Assembly (NCBI RefSeq): GCF_003112535.1
Contig: NZ_BEWA01000003.1
Span: 372,001 to 436,000 of the forward strand
Source of the DNA: Streptomyces rishiriensis
GTDB taxonomy: Bacteria; Actinomycetota; Actinomycetes; Streptomycetales; Streptomycetaceae
Length of the DNA stretch: 64,000 bases
Direction: 5' to 3'
Shown here piece by piece: positions 8,017 to 16,423 of this stretch (the first letter of the stretch is position 1; every line of letters starts with the position of its first letter). A program made the position numbers and the translations under genes. The notes beneath the pieces were generated by a model. The model was not told the origin of the DNA. It ran no database searches and saw only the letters and a list, made by a program, of their open reading frames with translations.

Positions 8017-8520
8017 ATGATCGGAGAACGCGTCACGGGACGCCGGGTGATCCGCACCGCCGTCCCCGCCGAGGTCGAGAGCATCACGGCGCTGCACGCG
8101 CGCGCCAGGGCGACGTACTACCCGGGCGGGATCCCGCAGGACGGCGTCGACTGGCCGGCCGCCTGGGGCGCGGCCATCGAGCGGCCCGACGGCCAGGTGC
8201 TGTGCGTCGTCGAGCGGGGGCGCCTCGTGGGACTCGCCTCCTTCCGCACGCCGGAGGGAGCGCCCGCGCACACGGTCAAGCTGTTCCAGTTCCACGTCGA
8301 CCCCGACCACTGGCGTACGGGGATCGGCACGGCCCTGCACACGGCCTGCGTCGAGCAGTGGAGGGCCGACGGCCGGCGCACGGCCGTGCTCGACGTGCAC
8401 GTGGACAACCGGCGGGCCCAGGCGTTCTACGCACGTCAGGGGTGGTCCGCGGATCCGGGGGACCCGCCCGCCGAGGGCGACCACCACCTCTGGCTGAGGT
8501 ACTCGGTGCCCGGGGAATGA
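8017..8520 (+). CDS. GNAT-family N-acetyltransferase
   Basis: A 167-residue single-domain acetyltransferase. The acetyl-CoA-binding loop is represented by FQFHVDPDHWRTGIGTALHT, the beta4-alpha3 segment with the RTGIG variant of the Q/RxxGxG/A motif. The C-terminal core VLDVHVDNRRAQAFYARQGW is classical. The N-terminal VIRTAVPAEVESITALHARA is a typical GNAT opening. ATG 8017 is used; GTG 8047 is an alternative and an in-frame start at 7915 exists without support. The substrate cannot be deduced. It diverges from the encapsulin operon and has no evident functional link to it. Confidence 0.8.
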   Translation: MIGERVTGRRVIRTAVPAEVESITALHARARATYYPGGIPQDGVDWPAAWGAAIERPDGQVLCVVERGRLVGLASFRTPEGAPAHTVKLFQFHVDPDHWRTGIGTALHTACVEQWRADGRRTAVLDVHVDNRRAQAFYARQGWSADPGDPPAEGDHHLWLRYSVPGE

Positions 8521-8597
8521 TTCGAGCTGTTTGAAGGTTCATCCACCGGGCGGAGGGATTCTCCGCGTCACCGGTACGACCTGGAGAGAGCCGAGAC

Positions 8598-9314
8598 ATG
8601 CGCGTCGAGATCTGGAGCGACATCGCCTGCCCCTGGTGCTACGTGGGCAAGGCCCGCTTCGAGAAGGCGCTGGAGGCCTTCCCGCACCGCGACCAGGTCG
8701 AGGTGGTGCACCGGTCCTTCGAGCTGGACCCGGGCCGCGCCAAGGACGACGTCCAGCCGGTGCTGGCGATGCTGACGAAGAAGTACGGGATGAGCGAGGC
8801 GCAGGCGCAGGCCGGCGAGGAGAACCTGGGCGCGCAGGCCGCCGCCGAGGGCCTCGACTACCGCACCCGCGACCGTGACCACGGCAACACCTTCGACATG
8901 CACCGCCTGCTGCACTTCGCCAAGGAGCAGGGCCGCCAGGACGAGCTGATCCAGATCCTGTACCGGGCGAACTTCGCCGAGGAGCGGTCGCTGTTCACCG
9001 AGGGCGCGGAGCGCCTGGTGGAGCTGGCGGCCGAGGCGGGGCTGGACGCCGACGCGGCCCGGACGGTCCTCGCCGACCCGGCCGCGTACGCCGACGAGGT
9101 CCGCGCCGACGAGCGGGAGGCCGCCCAGCTCGGCGCGAACGGTGTGCCCTTCTTCGTCCTGGACCGTGCCTACGGCGTCTCCGGAGCCCAGCCAGCCGAG
9201 GTCTTCGCCCAGGCCCTGACCCAGGCGTGGGGCGACCGCTCGCCGCTGAAGCTGATCGACGACGGCGGCGCGCAGGCCTGCGGCCCGGACGGGTGCGCGG
9301 TCCCCCAGCAGTGA
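8598..9314 (+). CDS. DsbA-family oxidoreductase (FrnE-like)
   Basis: A 238-residue thioredoxin-fold protein. The opening MRVEIWSDIACPWCYVGKAR holds the CPWC redox motif straight after beta1, as in FrnE and related cytoplasmic DsbA-like isomerases. A helical insertion follows (KKYGMSEAQAQAGEENLG, then NTFDMHRLLHFAKEQGRQDE). The cis-Pro segment is ANGVPFFVLDRAYGVSGAQP. A C-terminal pair of cysteines (ACGPDGCAVPQQ) is present. There is no signal peptide, so it acts in the cytoplasm, probably as a disulfide oxidoreductase or glutathione-transferase-like enzyme of unknown substrate. ATG 8598 follows a GGAGAG-type site. Confidence 0.88.
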   Translation: MRVEIWSDIACPWCYVGKARFEKALEAFPHRDQVEVVHRSFELDPGRAKDDVQPVLAMLTKKYGMSEAQAQAGEENLGAQAAAEGLDYRTRDRDHGNTFDMHRLLHFAKEQGRQDELIQILYRANFAEERSLFTEGAERLVELAAEAGLDADAARTVLADPAAYADEVRADEREAAQLGANGVPFFVLDRAYGVSGAQPAEVFAQALTQAWGDRSPLKLIDDGGAQACGPDGCAVPQQ

Positions 9315-9413
9315 GCCCGGCGGTGAACTCGCAGATCAGAGCCGATCTATAAGCGTTGCTTAGGAAAATCACGCAAAAATCGGCGATGGACGAGAGATTC
9401 CGCGAGGCCCACA

Positions 9414-10475
9414 GTGGGAGGCATGGACACCTTCGAGAGCCTCGTCAGGGCCGAGTTCACCCCGAAGACCACCTATCTGAACACCGCGAGCAACGGCCTG
9501 CTGCCCGCCCGCGCCGTCGCCGCCCTGCACGAGGCCGCGCTGCTGCGGGCCGAGGGCAGGCCGTTGACCCCGCTGCACGAGGACGTCGAGGCCTGCCGGG
9601 CCGCGTACGCCCGGCTGGCCGGCGTCCCGGTCGCCCGGGTGGCGCTGGGCGCCTCGGTCGCCGCCCACACCGGCCTGATCGCCGCCTCGCTCCCCGCGGG
9701 CGCGGAGGTGCTCACCGCCGAGGACGACTTCACCTCGGTGCTCAACCCGTTCCACGTCCGCGGCGACCTCAAGGTCCGCGCGGTGCCGCTGGAGCGGATC
9801 GCCGAGTCCGTCCGTCCCGGCACCGCCCTGGTCGCGGTCAGCGCCGCCCAGTCCGCCGACGGACGGATCGCCGACCTGCCCGCCCTGCGTGAGGCGGCCC
9901 GGGCGCACGGCGCCCGCACCTACGTCGACTTCTCCCAGGCCGCGGGCTGGCTGCCGACGGACGCCGGCGCCCACGACTTCTCCGCCGCCGTCTCCTTCAA
10001 GTGGCTGCTCGGCCCGCACGGCGCGGCCTTCCTCGTCGTCCCGGAGGACTTCGGCGGGCTGGCGCCGATCCTCGCGGGATGGGTCGCCGGCGAGGAGCCC
10101 TGGGACAGCTGCTACGGACCGGTGGCCGAACTGGCCCGCTCCGCACGGCGGTTCGACCTGACGCCCGCCCTGTTCAGCTATGCCGGACTGCGCCGCTCCC
10201 TCGAACTGATCGAGGAGCTCGGCGTGGCGGAGATCGGCGCCCACGCCCTCGCCCTCGCCGACCGCTTCCGCGCCGGACTCGCAGCCCTCGGGCGCGAGCC
10301 CCTTCCCGCGCCCGGCTCCGCCATCGTCTCCGTGCCCGGACTGGGCTCCCGGCAGGGCGAGTTGGCCGCCGCGGGCGTCCAGGTCTCCGACCGGTCCGGC
10401 AACCTGCGCGCCGCCTTCCATCTGTACAACACGCCCGCCGACGTCGACCGGCTGCTGGACGTCCTGTCGGGCTGA
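9414..10475 (+). CDS. Class V aminotransferase-like PLP enzyme
   Basis: A 353-residue fold-type I PLP protein. The lysine that would bind PLP is in SFKWLLGPHGAAFL, preceded by the Asp/Gln block TYVDFSQAAGWLPTD. YLNTASNGLLPARAVAALHE is the usual N-terminal substrate region. Homologues are annotated as cysteine desulfurase/selenocysteine lyase-like or isopenicillin epimerase-like aminotransferases, and the reaction cannot be specified. GTG 9414 has GAGG at 6 nt; ATG 9423 is the alternative and has a GGGAGG only 1 nt away. The upstream 9315-9413 interval is unusually A/T-rich and may hold its promoter. Confidence 0.82.
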   Translation: MGGMDTFESLVRAEFTPKTTYLNTASNGLLPARAVAALHEAALLRAEGRPLTPLHEDVEACRAAYARLAGVPVARVALGASVAAHTGLIAASLPAGAEVLTAEDDFTSVLNPFHVRGDLKVRAVPLERIAESVRPGTALVAVSAAQSADGRIADLPALREAARAHGARTYVDFSQAAGWLPTDAGAHDFSAAVSFKWLLGPHGAAFLVVPEDFGGLAPILAGWVAGEEPWDSCYGPVAELARSARRFDLTPALFSYAGLRRSLELIEELGVAEIGAHALALADRFRAGLAALGREPLPAPGSAIVSVPGLGSRQGELAAAGVQVSDRSGNLRAAFHLYNTPADVDRLLDVLSG

Positions 10476-10527
10476 CGCCCACGGAACGGGTACGACGAGG
10501 CCCGCGGCGGGACGCGCGCGCGGGCGG

Positions 10528-11415
10528 TCACATCACCGGCGTGAAGTCCCGGGCGCCGATGAACTCCGGGCGGCGGATCGGCGCGGCGAACGGTTCCACG
10601 GCCGTGTTCTCCACGCTGTTGAACACGATGAACACGTTGCTGCGCGGGAAGGGCGTGATGTTGTCGCCGGATCCGTGCATGGCGTTGCAGTCGAACCAGG
10701 TCGCCGAACCGGCCTTGCCCGTGAACAGCTTGATGCCGTAGTCACCGGCCATCGCGGTGAGCGCCTCGTCGGAGGGCGTGCCCGCGTCCTGCATCTGCAG
10801 CGACTTCTTGTAGTTGTCCTTCGGCGTGGCGCCGGCGCAGCCGAGGAACGTCCGGTGCGAGCCCGGCATGATCATCAGGCCGCCGTTGGTGTCGAGGTTC
10901 TCGGTCAGCGCGATCGAGACGGACACCGTCCGCATGTTCGGCAGACCGTCCTCGGCGTGCCAGGTCTCGAAGTCGGAGTGCCAGTAGAAGCCGCCGGCCC
11001 CGAAGCCCGGCTTGACGTTGATCCGCGACTGGTGGACGTAGACGTCCGAGCCGAGGATCTGCCGGGCCCGTCCCACGACCCGCTCGTCGCGCACCAGGGC
11101 GGCGAAGACCGGGCTCAGCTTGTGCACCTCGAAGACGGACCGGATCTCCTTGGACTGCGGCTCGACGATCGACCGCTCGTCCGCCCGGATCTCCGGGTCC
11201 GCGACGAGCCTCTCCAGCTCCCGCCGGCAGACGGCGACCTCGTCGTCGCCGATCAACTGGTCGACGGCCAGGAAACCGTCGCGCTCGTACGTCTGCAGGT
11301 CGGTGGCCGGGATCGGGCCGGGGGTGTCGGGGGAGCCCCAGAGGACGGGGTCCTTACGGGGGACGGACACCTCGGTGGTGCCACGGGTCGGGTAGAGATC
11401 GGTCAGGGTGGTCAC
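10528..11415 (-). CDS. ectD: Ectoine 5-hydroxylase
   Basis: A 295-residue Fe(II)/2-oxoglutarate dioxygenase that converts ectoine to (4S,5S)-5-hydroxyectoine. The metal triad is visible as YWHSDFETWH (His and Asp of HxD) and the distal His in NAMHGSGDNITPF. The EctD consensus region VYVHQSRINVKPGFGAGGFY is intact. Length matches the family. GAGGAGG lies 10 nt before the GTG at 11415; a GTG at 11424 overlaps the ectC stop but is only 1 nt from that site. It is the last gene of ectABCD, so the strain should make hydroxyectoine as well as ectoine. Confidence 0.97.
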   Translation of the reverse strand: MTTLTDLYPTRGTTEVSVPRKDPVLWGSPDTPGPIPATDLQTYERDGFLAVDQLIGDDEVAVCRRELERLVADPEIRADERSIVEPQSKEIRSVFEVHKLSPVFAALVRDERVVGRARQILGSDVYVHQSRINVKPGFGAGGFYWHSDFETWHAEDGLPNMRTVSVSIALTENLDTNGGLMIMPGSHRTFLGCAGATPKDNYKKSLQMQDAGTPSDEALTAMAGDYGIKLFTGKAGSATWFDCNAMHGSGDNITPFPRSNVFIVFNSVENTAVEPFAAPIRRPEFIGARDFTPVM

Positions 11416-11420
11416 GATGC

Positions 11421-11825
11421 TCACACCTCCTCGGGCTCGGTCAGCAGGGGGTAGACGCCGTTCTCGTCGTGGTCCTCGCGCCCGGTCACGGGCGGGTTGA
11501 ACACGCAGAGGCAGCGGAAGTCCTCCTTGACGCGCAGCGTGTGCCGCTCGTGCCCGTCGAGGAGGTACATGGTGCCGGGCGTGATGGTGTGCGCCAGCCC
11601 GGTCTCGTGGTCGGTCAGCTCGGCCTCGCCCGCCACGCAGACGACGGCCTCGACATGGTTCGCGTAGTGCATCGAGGTCTCGGTGCCCGCATACAGAATC
11701 GTTTCGTGCAGCGAGAATCCGACCCGCTCCCGGGCCAGGACGATGCGCTTGCTCTCCCAGGTGCCGGACGCCGCCCGCACATGGCGGTCGGTGCCCTCGA
11801 TCTCCTTGAACGAACGGACGATCAC
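11421..11825 (-). CDS. ectC: L-Ectoine synthase
   Basis: A 134-residue cupin-fold enzyme that cyclises N-gamma-acetyl-L-2,4-diaminobutyrate to ectoine. The characteristic N-terminus [18 protein letters not shown] is present, followed by [20 protein letters not shown] and [19 protein letters not shown], the conserved metal/substrate residues of EctC. The start is GTG 11825, with AGGAGG about 12 nt upstream. It is third in the ectABCD operon, 58 bp after ectB, and its stop overlaps the start region of ectD. Confidence 0.97.
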   Translation of the reverse strand: MIVRSFKEIEGTDRHVRAASGTWESKRIVLARERVGFSLHETILYAGTETSMHYANHVEAVVCVAGEAELTDHETGLAHTITPGTMYLLDGHERHTLRVKEDFRCLCVFNPPVTGREDHDENGVYPLLTEPEEV

Positions 11826-11883
11826 GGTGGTGCGATCCCTCCTGGATAGGTGACGTGGGGGGGTGTGACGCGTGGGGAGGGCG

Positions 11884-13155
11884 TCAGACGGTCTCGCGCA
11901 CGGCGCGGGCGAGGATGCTCAGGCCCTCGTCCAGCTCCTCGGGGGAGACGGTCAGGGCCGGCAGCAGTTTGACGACCTCGCTCACGGGGCCGGACGTCTC
12001 GATCAGCAGCCCGAGTTCGAAGGCCCGCTTCGCGACCCGGCCGGCCCGCGCCTTCTCGTGGAACTCCAGGCCCCACACCAGGCCGCGGCCCCGGTACTCC
12101 TTGACGTCGGCGAGGTTCTCCTCGGTGATCGAGATCAGCCCCTGCTCGACCTGCTCGCCGCGCGTGCGGGTCTGCTTCTCCATCGCGGATCCGTCGGCCC
12201 AGTAGGTCTCCAGGGCGGCGGTGGCGGTGACGAAGGCGGGGTTGTTGCCGCGGAAGGTGCCGTTGTGCTCGCCCGGCTCCCACACGTCCAGCTCGGGCTT
12301 GAACAGGCACAGCGACATGGGCAGTCCGTAGCCGCTGATGGACTTGGAGACGGTGACGATGTCCGGGACTATGCCGGCCTCCTCGAAGGAGAAGAAGGCG
12401 CCGGTGCGTCCGCAGCCCATCTGGATGTCGTCCACGATCAGCAGCATGTCCTGCCGTTCGCACAGCTCCTTGAGGGCCCGCAGCCACTCGGGCCGGGCGG
12501 CGTTGATGCCGCCCTCGCCCTGCACGGTCTCGACGATGACGGCCGCCGGCTTGTTGAGGCCGGAGCCCTGGTCCTCCAGGAGCCGCTCGAACCACAGGAA
12601 GTCCGGGACCTGGCCGTCGAAGTAGTTGTCGAACGGCATGGGCGTGCCGTGCACCAGCGGGACCCCGGCGCCGGCGCGCTTGAAGGCGTTGCCGGTGACC
12701 GCGAGCGAGCCCAGGGACATGCCGTGGAAGGCGTTGGTGAACGAGACGATCGCCTCGCGGCCCTTCACCTTGCGGGCCAGCTTCAGCGCGGACTCCACGG
12801 CGTTGGTCCCGGTCGGGCCCGGGAACATGACCTTGTAGGGCAGGTCGCGCGGGCGCAGCACCAGATCCTGGAAGGTCTGCAGGAAGGTCCGCTTGGCCAC
12901 GGTCGACATGTCGAGCCCGTGCGTGACGCCGTCGCGCATCAGGTAGTCGATCAGCGCCCGTTTCAGCACCGGATTGTTGTGCCCGTAGTTGAGCGACCCG
13001 GCGCCGGCGAAGAAGTCGAGATAGCGGTGACCGTCCTCGTCGAACATGAGGCTGCCCTGCGCGCGGTCGAAGACGGCGGGCCAGCTGCGGCAGTAGCTGC
13101 GCACCTCGGACTCGAGGGTCTCGAACACGCTGAGGTCGGGCTGGGTGATGGTCAC
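11884..13155 (-). CDS. ectB: L-2,4-diaminobutyrate:2-oxoglutarate transaminase
   Basis: A 423-residue class III aminotransferase. It makes L-2,4-diaminobutyrate from aspartate beta-semialdehyde, using glutamate as amino donor, the first committed step to ectoine. [20 protein letters not shown] is the family N-terminus. [15 protein letters not shown] holds the PLP-ring Asp and [16 protein letters not shown] the Schiff-base Lys. Length is normal. GTG 13155 has AGGAGC about 8 nt upstream. It lies 55 bp downstream of ectA and 58 bp upstream of ectC on the same strand. Confidence 0.97.
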   Translation of the reverse strand: MTITQPDLSVFETLESEVRSYCRSWPAVFDRAQGSLMFDEDGHRYLDFFAGAGSLNYGHNNPVLKRALIDYLMRDGVTHGLDMSTVAKRTFLQTFQDLVLRPRDLPYKVMFPGPTGTNAVESALKLARKVKGREAIVSFTNAFHGMSLGSLAVTGNAFKRAGAGVPLVHGTPMPFDNYFDGQVPDFLWFERLLEDQGSGLNKPAAVIVETVQGEGGINAARPEWLRALKELCERQDMLLIVDDIQMGCGRTGAFFSFEEAGIVPDIVTVSKSISGYGLPMSLCLFKPELDVWEPGEHNGTFRGNNPAFVTATAALETYWADGSAMEKQTRTRGEQVEQGLISITEENLADVKEYRGRGLVWGLEFHEKARAGRVAKRAFELGLLIETSGPVSEVVKLLPALTVSPEELDEGLSILARAVRETV

Positions 13156-13210
13156 GACGAAAAGCTCCTGGGTGTGGGGGCGGGGGAGGGCGGGCCGGGG
13201 GCGTGGGGGT

Positions 13211-13717
13211 TCAGAAGGCGAGCGGGCCGATGCGGTACAGCACCTCGGGGTCGTGCGCGCCGTCGGGGAACAGCCCGGCGTCGAACAGCACCTCGCGGGT
13301 GACGGCGGCCCCGTGCCGCTCGGCGTACGAGGCGAACAGCCGCTCGGAGGCGCTGTTGCCCGGGGTGATCGTGGTCTCGACGGCGGTCAGCGGGCGCTCG
13401 GCGGAGATCCGCGCGGTCAGCCCGTCGAGCAGTGCGGCGGCGAGACCGCGACCGCGGTACGCGCCGTCGACCGCGACCTGCCAGACCAGCAGGGTGTGCG
13501 GGTTCTCCGGCCGGACGTACCCCGTGACGAACCCGACCGGCTCGCCGTCCTCGGCACGCGCCACCGCCGAGGTGTCGGCGAAGTCACGGCACCACAGCAG
13601 ATAGCTGTAGGAGGAGTTCAGGTCGAGGGTCCGGGATTCCTTGGCGATACGCCATAGCGCGGCCCCGTCCGCCACCGACGGACGGTCGATACGAAGGTCT
13701 GCTTGTGTGGCGGTCAT
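13211..13717 (-). CDS. ectA: L-2,4-diaminobutyrate N-gamma-acetyltransferase
   Basis: A 168-residue GNAT enzyme of the EctA family that acetylates L-2,4-diaminobutyrate on the gamma-nitrogen. The body shows LWRIAKESRTLDLNSSYSYL, the EctA substrate region, and VAVDGAYRGRGLAAALLDGL, the acetyl-CoA loop with the RGRGLA motif. It is the promoter-proximal gene of ectABCD. No ribosome-binding site precedes ATG 13717, and a SigB-like -10 ends 11 nt upstream, so the message may be nearly leaderless. Confidence 0.97.
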   Translation of the reverse strand: MTATQADLRIDRPSVADGAALWRIAKESRTLDLNSSYSYLLWCRDFADTSAVARAEDGEPVGFVTGYVRPENPHTLLVWQVAVDGAYRGRGLAAALLDGLTARISAERPLTAVETTITPGNSASERLFASYAERHGAAVTREVLFDAGLFPDGAHDPEVLYRIGPLAF

Positions 13718-13728
13718 GCGGATCGAAC

Positions 13729-13752
13729 TTACCCAGCGAAATTCAATAACGC
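13729..13752 (-). promoter_or_regulatory. Candidate SigB-type (osmotic stress) promoter of ectABCD
   Basis: On the minus strand GCGT (13752-13749) is followed by a 14-nt spacer and GGGTAA (13734-13729). The Streptomyces SigB/SigH-type consensus is GNNT-N14-16-GGGTAC/T, so only the last base deviates. The predicted start falls a few nucleotides before ectA ATG 13717, which fits the lack of a ribosome-binding site. Osmotic induction of ectoine synthesis is known; SigB control here is an inference. Confidence 0.45.
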
Positions 13753-13851
13753 ATGGAGAGGCCGTGGTGATTCCGTGATGCCGCTGGTTCGCCTGGCCGT
13801 TTCATCCCCTTTTGCACCGCACAAAGAGGTCATATCGCCCGGCTTGTGCAA

Positions 13852-13873
13852 TGCATCACGTGACCGTGATGCA
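13852..13873. promoter_or_regulatory. 22-bp palindrome upstream of ectA
   Basis: TGCATCACG (13852-13860) and CGTGATGCA (13865-13873) form perfect 9-bp arms around TGAC. A second inverted pair, TTGCAC near 13812 and GTGCAA near 13846, lies just to the left. It sits about 120 bp upstream of the ectA promoter candidate and looks like a dimeric regulator operator of unknown owner. Confidence 0.4.
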
Positions 13874-14198
13874 CGCGTGAATCTCCGCGTTTAGGGGCGG
13901 GAAATCCGGGCAGGAGAACTCGGGCACACCATCCGACCGAAAGCGTTGCGGGAACCGGATAAAGAAAGACCGGAAAGGCCGAGAAAGAAGAAGGGGAATC
14001 GGAAGGGATTCGGAAATCACCCCGAATTCACGCTCCGGTCACCCACACCCGGATCAGGCTGATCTCCAGGCGGGGCCGTCGGGCCGGCGAAGATGCGGCC
14101 GGTGTCCCCGGGCGACCGCCCGCCGATCAGCTCGCGCCCGCGCGCTGCCTCCCGGCGCCGTCCGCCGGAGGGCCTCAGGGCGTCAAGGCCCCGGGGCG

Positions 14199-14271
14199 TC
14201 AGGGCCCAAGGGTGTGAGGGCCTCAGGGCCCAAGGGTGTGAGGGCCTCAGGGCCCAGGGCTCTTGAGGGCC
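14199..14271. repeat. 24-bp tandem repeats downstream of the aminotransferase gene
   Basis: Two perfect 24-bp copies (14199-14222, 14223-14246) and a degenerate third (14247-14271) lie at the stop codon of the minus-strand aminotransferase gene. The unit contains AGGGCCC and GGCCTCAGGGCC palindromic segments, so the array can fold into several hairpins and may act in termination. Confidence 0.8.
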
Positions 14272-15402
14272 TCAGGCGTCCTGGCGCCAGGCGCTCTCCA
14301 CGGCGCGGCGGGCCGCTTCGAGGTCCACGCTCAGCCCGTGCTCCGTCAGCGCGGCCCCGAGGGCGGCCAGGGAGCCCTGCACGGCCCCCACGGTCGCGTC
14401 GGCCCCGTAGTGGTTGACCCTGATCATCTCCTTGGCCAGCGCGCCGCCGCCCGCGGCGAGCGGCAGGGTCGCGTCGCTCGCCAGGGCCCGCGCCACGACC
14501 TCCGACGCCACGACCCCCGCAGGCGTGCGCAGCGTCGTGGCGACCGGCGCCGCGTCCGCCGCGTCGCGCACGTACGGCTCCAGCCCGCCGCCCAGCGCCA
14601 CGGCGCCCGCGCGCGTGGCGGCCGCGGCGAAGGCGTGCCGGGCCATCACGGTGGCCGGCCCCTCCGCCTCGATCCGCTCGACGCACGCCTCCAGCGCCAG
14701 CATCTCCAGCTGCGCCGGCGCGTGCAGCAGCGCCCTGCGGCCGCCGTCGACCCACCGCTCCTTCCAGTCCAGCAGCGACAGATACGAGCGGCGGGGCGCG
14801 TGCGGGTTGGCCGCCATCCGCGCCCACGCCCGCTCGCTCACCGAGACCGCCGACACGCCCGCGGGCCCGCCCATGGCCTTCTGCGCGCCGATCACGCACA
14901 GATCCACGCCCCAGGCGTCCGGCAGCACCGGCTCGGCGCCGACCGAGGCGACCGCGTCCAGGTAGAACAGGGCGCCGTGCGCCCGCACCGCCGCGCCGAT
15001 CTCCGCGACCGGGTTGGTGTTGCCGGTGGCGGCCTCCGCGTGCACCAGCGACACGAAGTCGATCTCCGGGTGCTCGGCGAGGGCCGCGCGGATCTGCTCC
15101 GCCGTGACCGCCGTGTGGAAGGGCACCGCCAGATCGATCACGGTCGCGCCGCAGTCCCGCAGCCAGTCGCCGAAGGTCTGCCCGTAGGGACCGGTGATCA
15201 CGTTGAGGGCGGTCGTGCCCCGACCGGCCGCGGCGCGGATCGCGCCCTCCAGCGGCAGCAGCGCCTCGCCCTGCATGATCACGACGTCCTGCCGGGTGTC
15301 CAGCAGCCGCGCCACCCGGTCCTCGATCGAGGCGAAGTGCGCGGCGCTCAGCGGGGCGAGGTCCAGGAACGGGTGGGTCACGAGGGTGCTCTCTTCACTC
15401 AC
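14272..15402 (-). CDS. PLP-dependent aminotransferase, alanine-glyoxylate/serine-pyruvate type
   Basis: A 376-residue class V aminotransferase. The Schiff-base lysine lies in VIGAQKAMGGPAGVSAVSV and the Asp contacting the pyridine nitrogen in ALFYLDAVASVGAEP. VIMQGEALLPLEGAIRAA and NVITGPYGQTFGDWL match the serine-pyruvate/alanine-glyoxylate group. MIRVNHYGADATVGAV near the C-terminus is typical of the same group. GTG 15402 was chosen; no clear ribosome-binding site is seen. It diverges from an amino-acid ABC transporter operon, so a role in amino-acid catabolism is plausible, but the exact substrate pair is unknown. Confidence 0.85.
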   Translation of the reverse strand: MSEESTLVTHPFLDLAPLSAAHFASIEDRVARLLDTRQDVVIMQGEALLPLEGAIRAAAGRGTTALNVITGPYGQTFGDWLRDCGATVIDLAVPFHTAVTAEQIRAALAEHPEIDFVSLVHAEAATGNTNPVAEIGAAVRAHGALFYLDAVASVGAEPVLPDAWGVDLCVIGAQKAMGGPAGVSAVSVSERAWARMAANPHAPRRSYLSLLDWKERWVDGGRRALLHAPAQLEMLALEACVERIEAEGPATVMARHAFAAAATRAGAVALGGGLEPYVRDAADAAPVATTLRTPAGVVASEVVARALASDATLPLAAGGGALAKEMIRVNHYGADATVGAVQGSLAALGAALTEHGLSVDLEAARRAVESAWRQDA

Positions 15403-15493
15403 GGGGTAGAGGTGACGAGGGTAACCGGCGCCTGCCGAGCCATTCCCACTGCCGACTTCTTAGGTCGAACGGCCCTGTGGCCATCGGTTTGAT

Positions 15494-15521
15494 TTGAGAC
15501 ACCCAAACTTCTCCTTATAAT
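15494..15521 (+). promoter_or_regulatory. Housekeeping (HrdB-like) promoter of the amino-acid ABC operon
   Basis: TTGAGA (15494-15499) and a perfect TATAAT (15516-15521) are separated by 16 nt. The expected start near 15528 leaves a leader of about 28 nt that contains the AGGAAGG ribosome-binding site of the first gene. Confidence 0.7.
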
Positions 15522-15555
15522 CGGAACCCATAGCTCCCTTACAGGAAGGCCCGCC

Positions 15556-16419
15556 GTGAACACCCTCCCCGGGCGCCGGATCCGCATTCTGGCCGCCACC
15601 ACCGCGACGGCCGGGCTGATGCTCGTGGCCGCCTGCACCTCCACCGACAACGGGGGCAGCGGCTCCAAGACCGCCGCCGGCGGGGTCGAGCTCGTCAAGG
15701 CGGGCCAGCTCACCACCTGCACCCACCTGCCCTACCCGCCCTTCCAGTCGGAGATCGACGGCAAGGTGCAGGGCTTCGACGTGTCGCTGATCGACCTCGT
15801 CGCCAAGAACCTGGGCGTCAAGCAGGTGATCACCGACACGCCGTTCGAGAACTTCAAGACCGGCGCCTTCCTCAACTCCGGTCAGTGCGACCTGGCCGCG
15901 GCCGGCATGACCATCACCGACGAGCGCAAGAAGAACGTCGACTTCTCCGACCCGTACTTCGACGCCACCCAGGCCGTCCTGGTCGACAAGAACGCGGGTG
16001 TGAACTCGCTCGCCGACGTGAAGGCCAAGGGCGTCAAGCTCGGCGCCCAGGCGCAGACCACCGGCGAGGACTACGCGAAGAAGAAGGGCTTCGACCCGGT
16101 CTCCTTCGAGTCCTCCGACGCCGTCCTCAACGGCCTGCGCACCGGCCAGGTCAAGGCCGTCATCATCGACTACCCGGTCGTCCAGGGCTGGCTCAAGAAC
16201 AAGGCCAACGCCGACGCCTTCAAGGTCGTCGACAACCTCAACACCGGCGAGCAGTACGGCTTCACCGTGAAGAAGGGCAACGCCAAGCTGGTCGCCGCGA
16301 TCAACAAGGCGCTCGCGGACGCGAGGGCCGACGGCACGTACAAGAAGCTGTACGAGAAGTGGATCGGCCCGTACGACGCGTCGGCCGCCTCCCCGTCGGC
16401 CTCCGCCTCGGCGTCCTGA
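15556..16419 (+). CDS. Amino-acid ABC transporter substrate-binding lipoprotein
   Basis: A 287-residue family 3 (polar amino acid) solute-binding protein. The signal peptide ends in the lipobox LVAAC, so the mature protein is anchored by Cys27 on the outer face of the membrane. The ligand-binding domain starts GQLTTCTHLPYPPFQSEID and includes NLGVKQVITDTPFENFKTG, CDLAAAGMTITDERKKNVDF and the C-terminal ADGTYKKLYEKWIGPY. A Ser/Ala tail follows. GTG 15556 is preceded by AGGAAGG. It is the first gene of a binding protein-permease-ATPase operon, with 4 bp to the permease gene. Confidence 0.92.
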   Translation: MNTLPGRRIRILAATTATAGLMLVAACTSTDNGGSGSKTAAGGVELVKAGQLTTCTHLPYPPFQSEIDGKVQGFDVSLIDLVAKNLGVKQVITDTPFENFKTGAFLNSGQCDLAAAGMTITDERKKNVDFSDPYFDATQAVLVDKNAGVNSLADVKAKGVKLGAQAQTTGEDYAKKKGFDPVSFESSDAVLNGLRTGQVKAVIIDYPVVQGWLKNKANADAFKVVDNLNTGEQYGFTVKKGNAKLVAAINKALADARADGTYKKLYEKWIGPYDASAASPSASASAS

Positions 16420-16423
16420 CCCC

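Larger units (their letters stand above)
13718..14271. other. Intergenic region between ectA and the aminotransferase gene
   Basis: No convincing gene is seen. It holds the ectA promoter candidate and a 22-bp palindrome (listed separately). A purine-rich, lower-GC stretch covers about 13950-14020, with GAATC/GATTC arms near 14000-14020. The 24-bp repeats at the right edge are also listed separately. A 38-codon frame from ATG 13781 has no ribosome-binding site and was not called. Confidence 0.6.

Noticed and set aside
13781..13897. 38-codon open frame upstream of ectA
   Set aside because: No ribosome-binding site; it covers the palindrome and promoter region and looks incidental.
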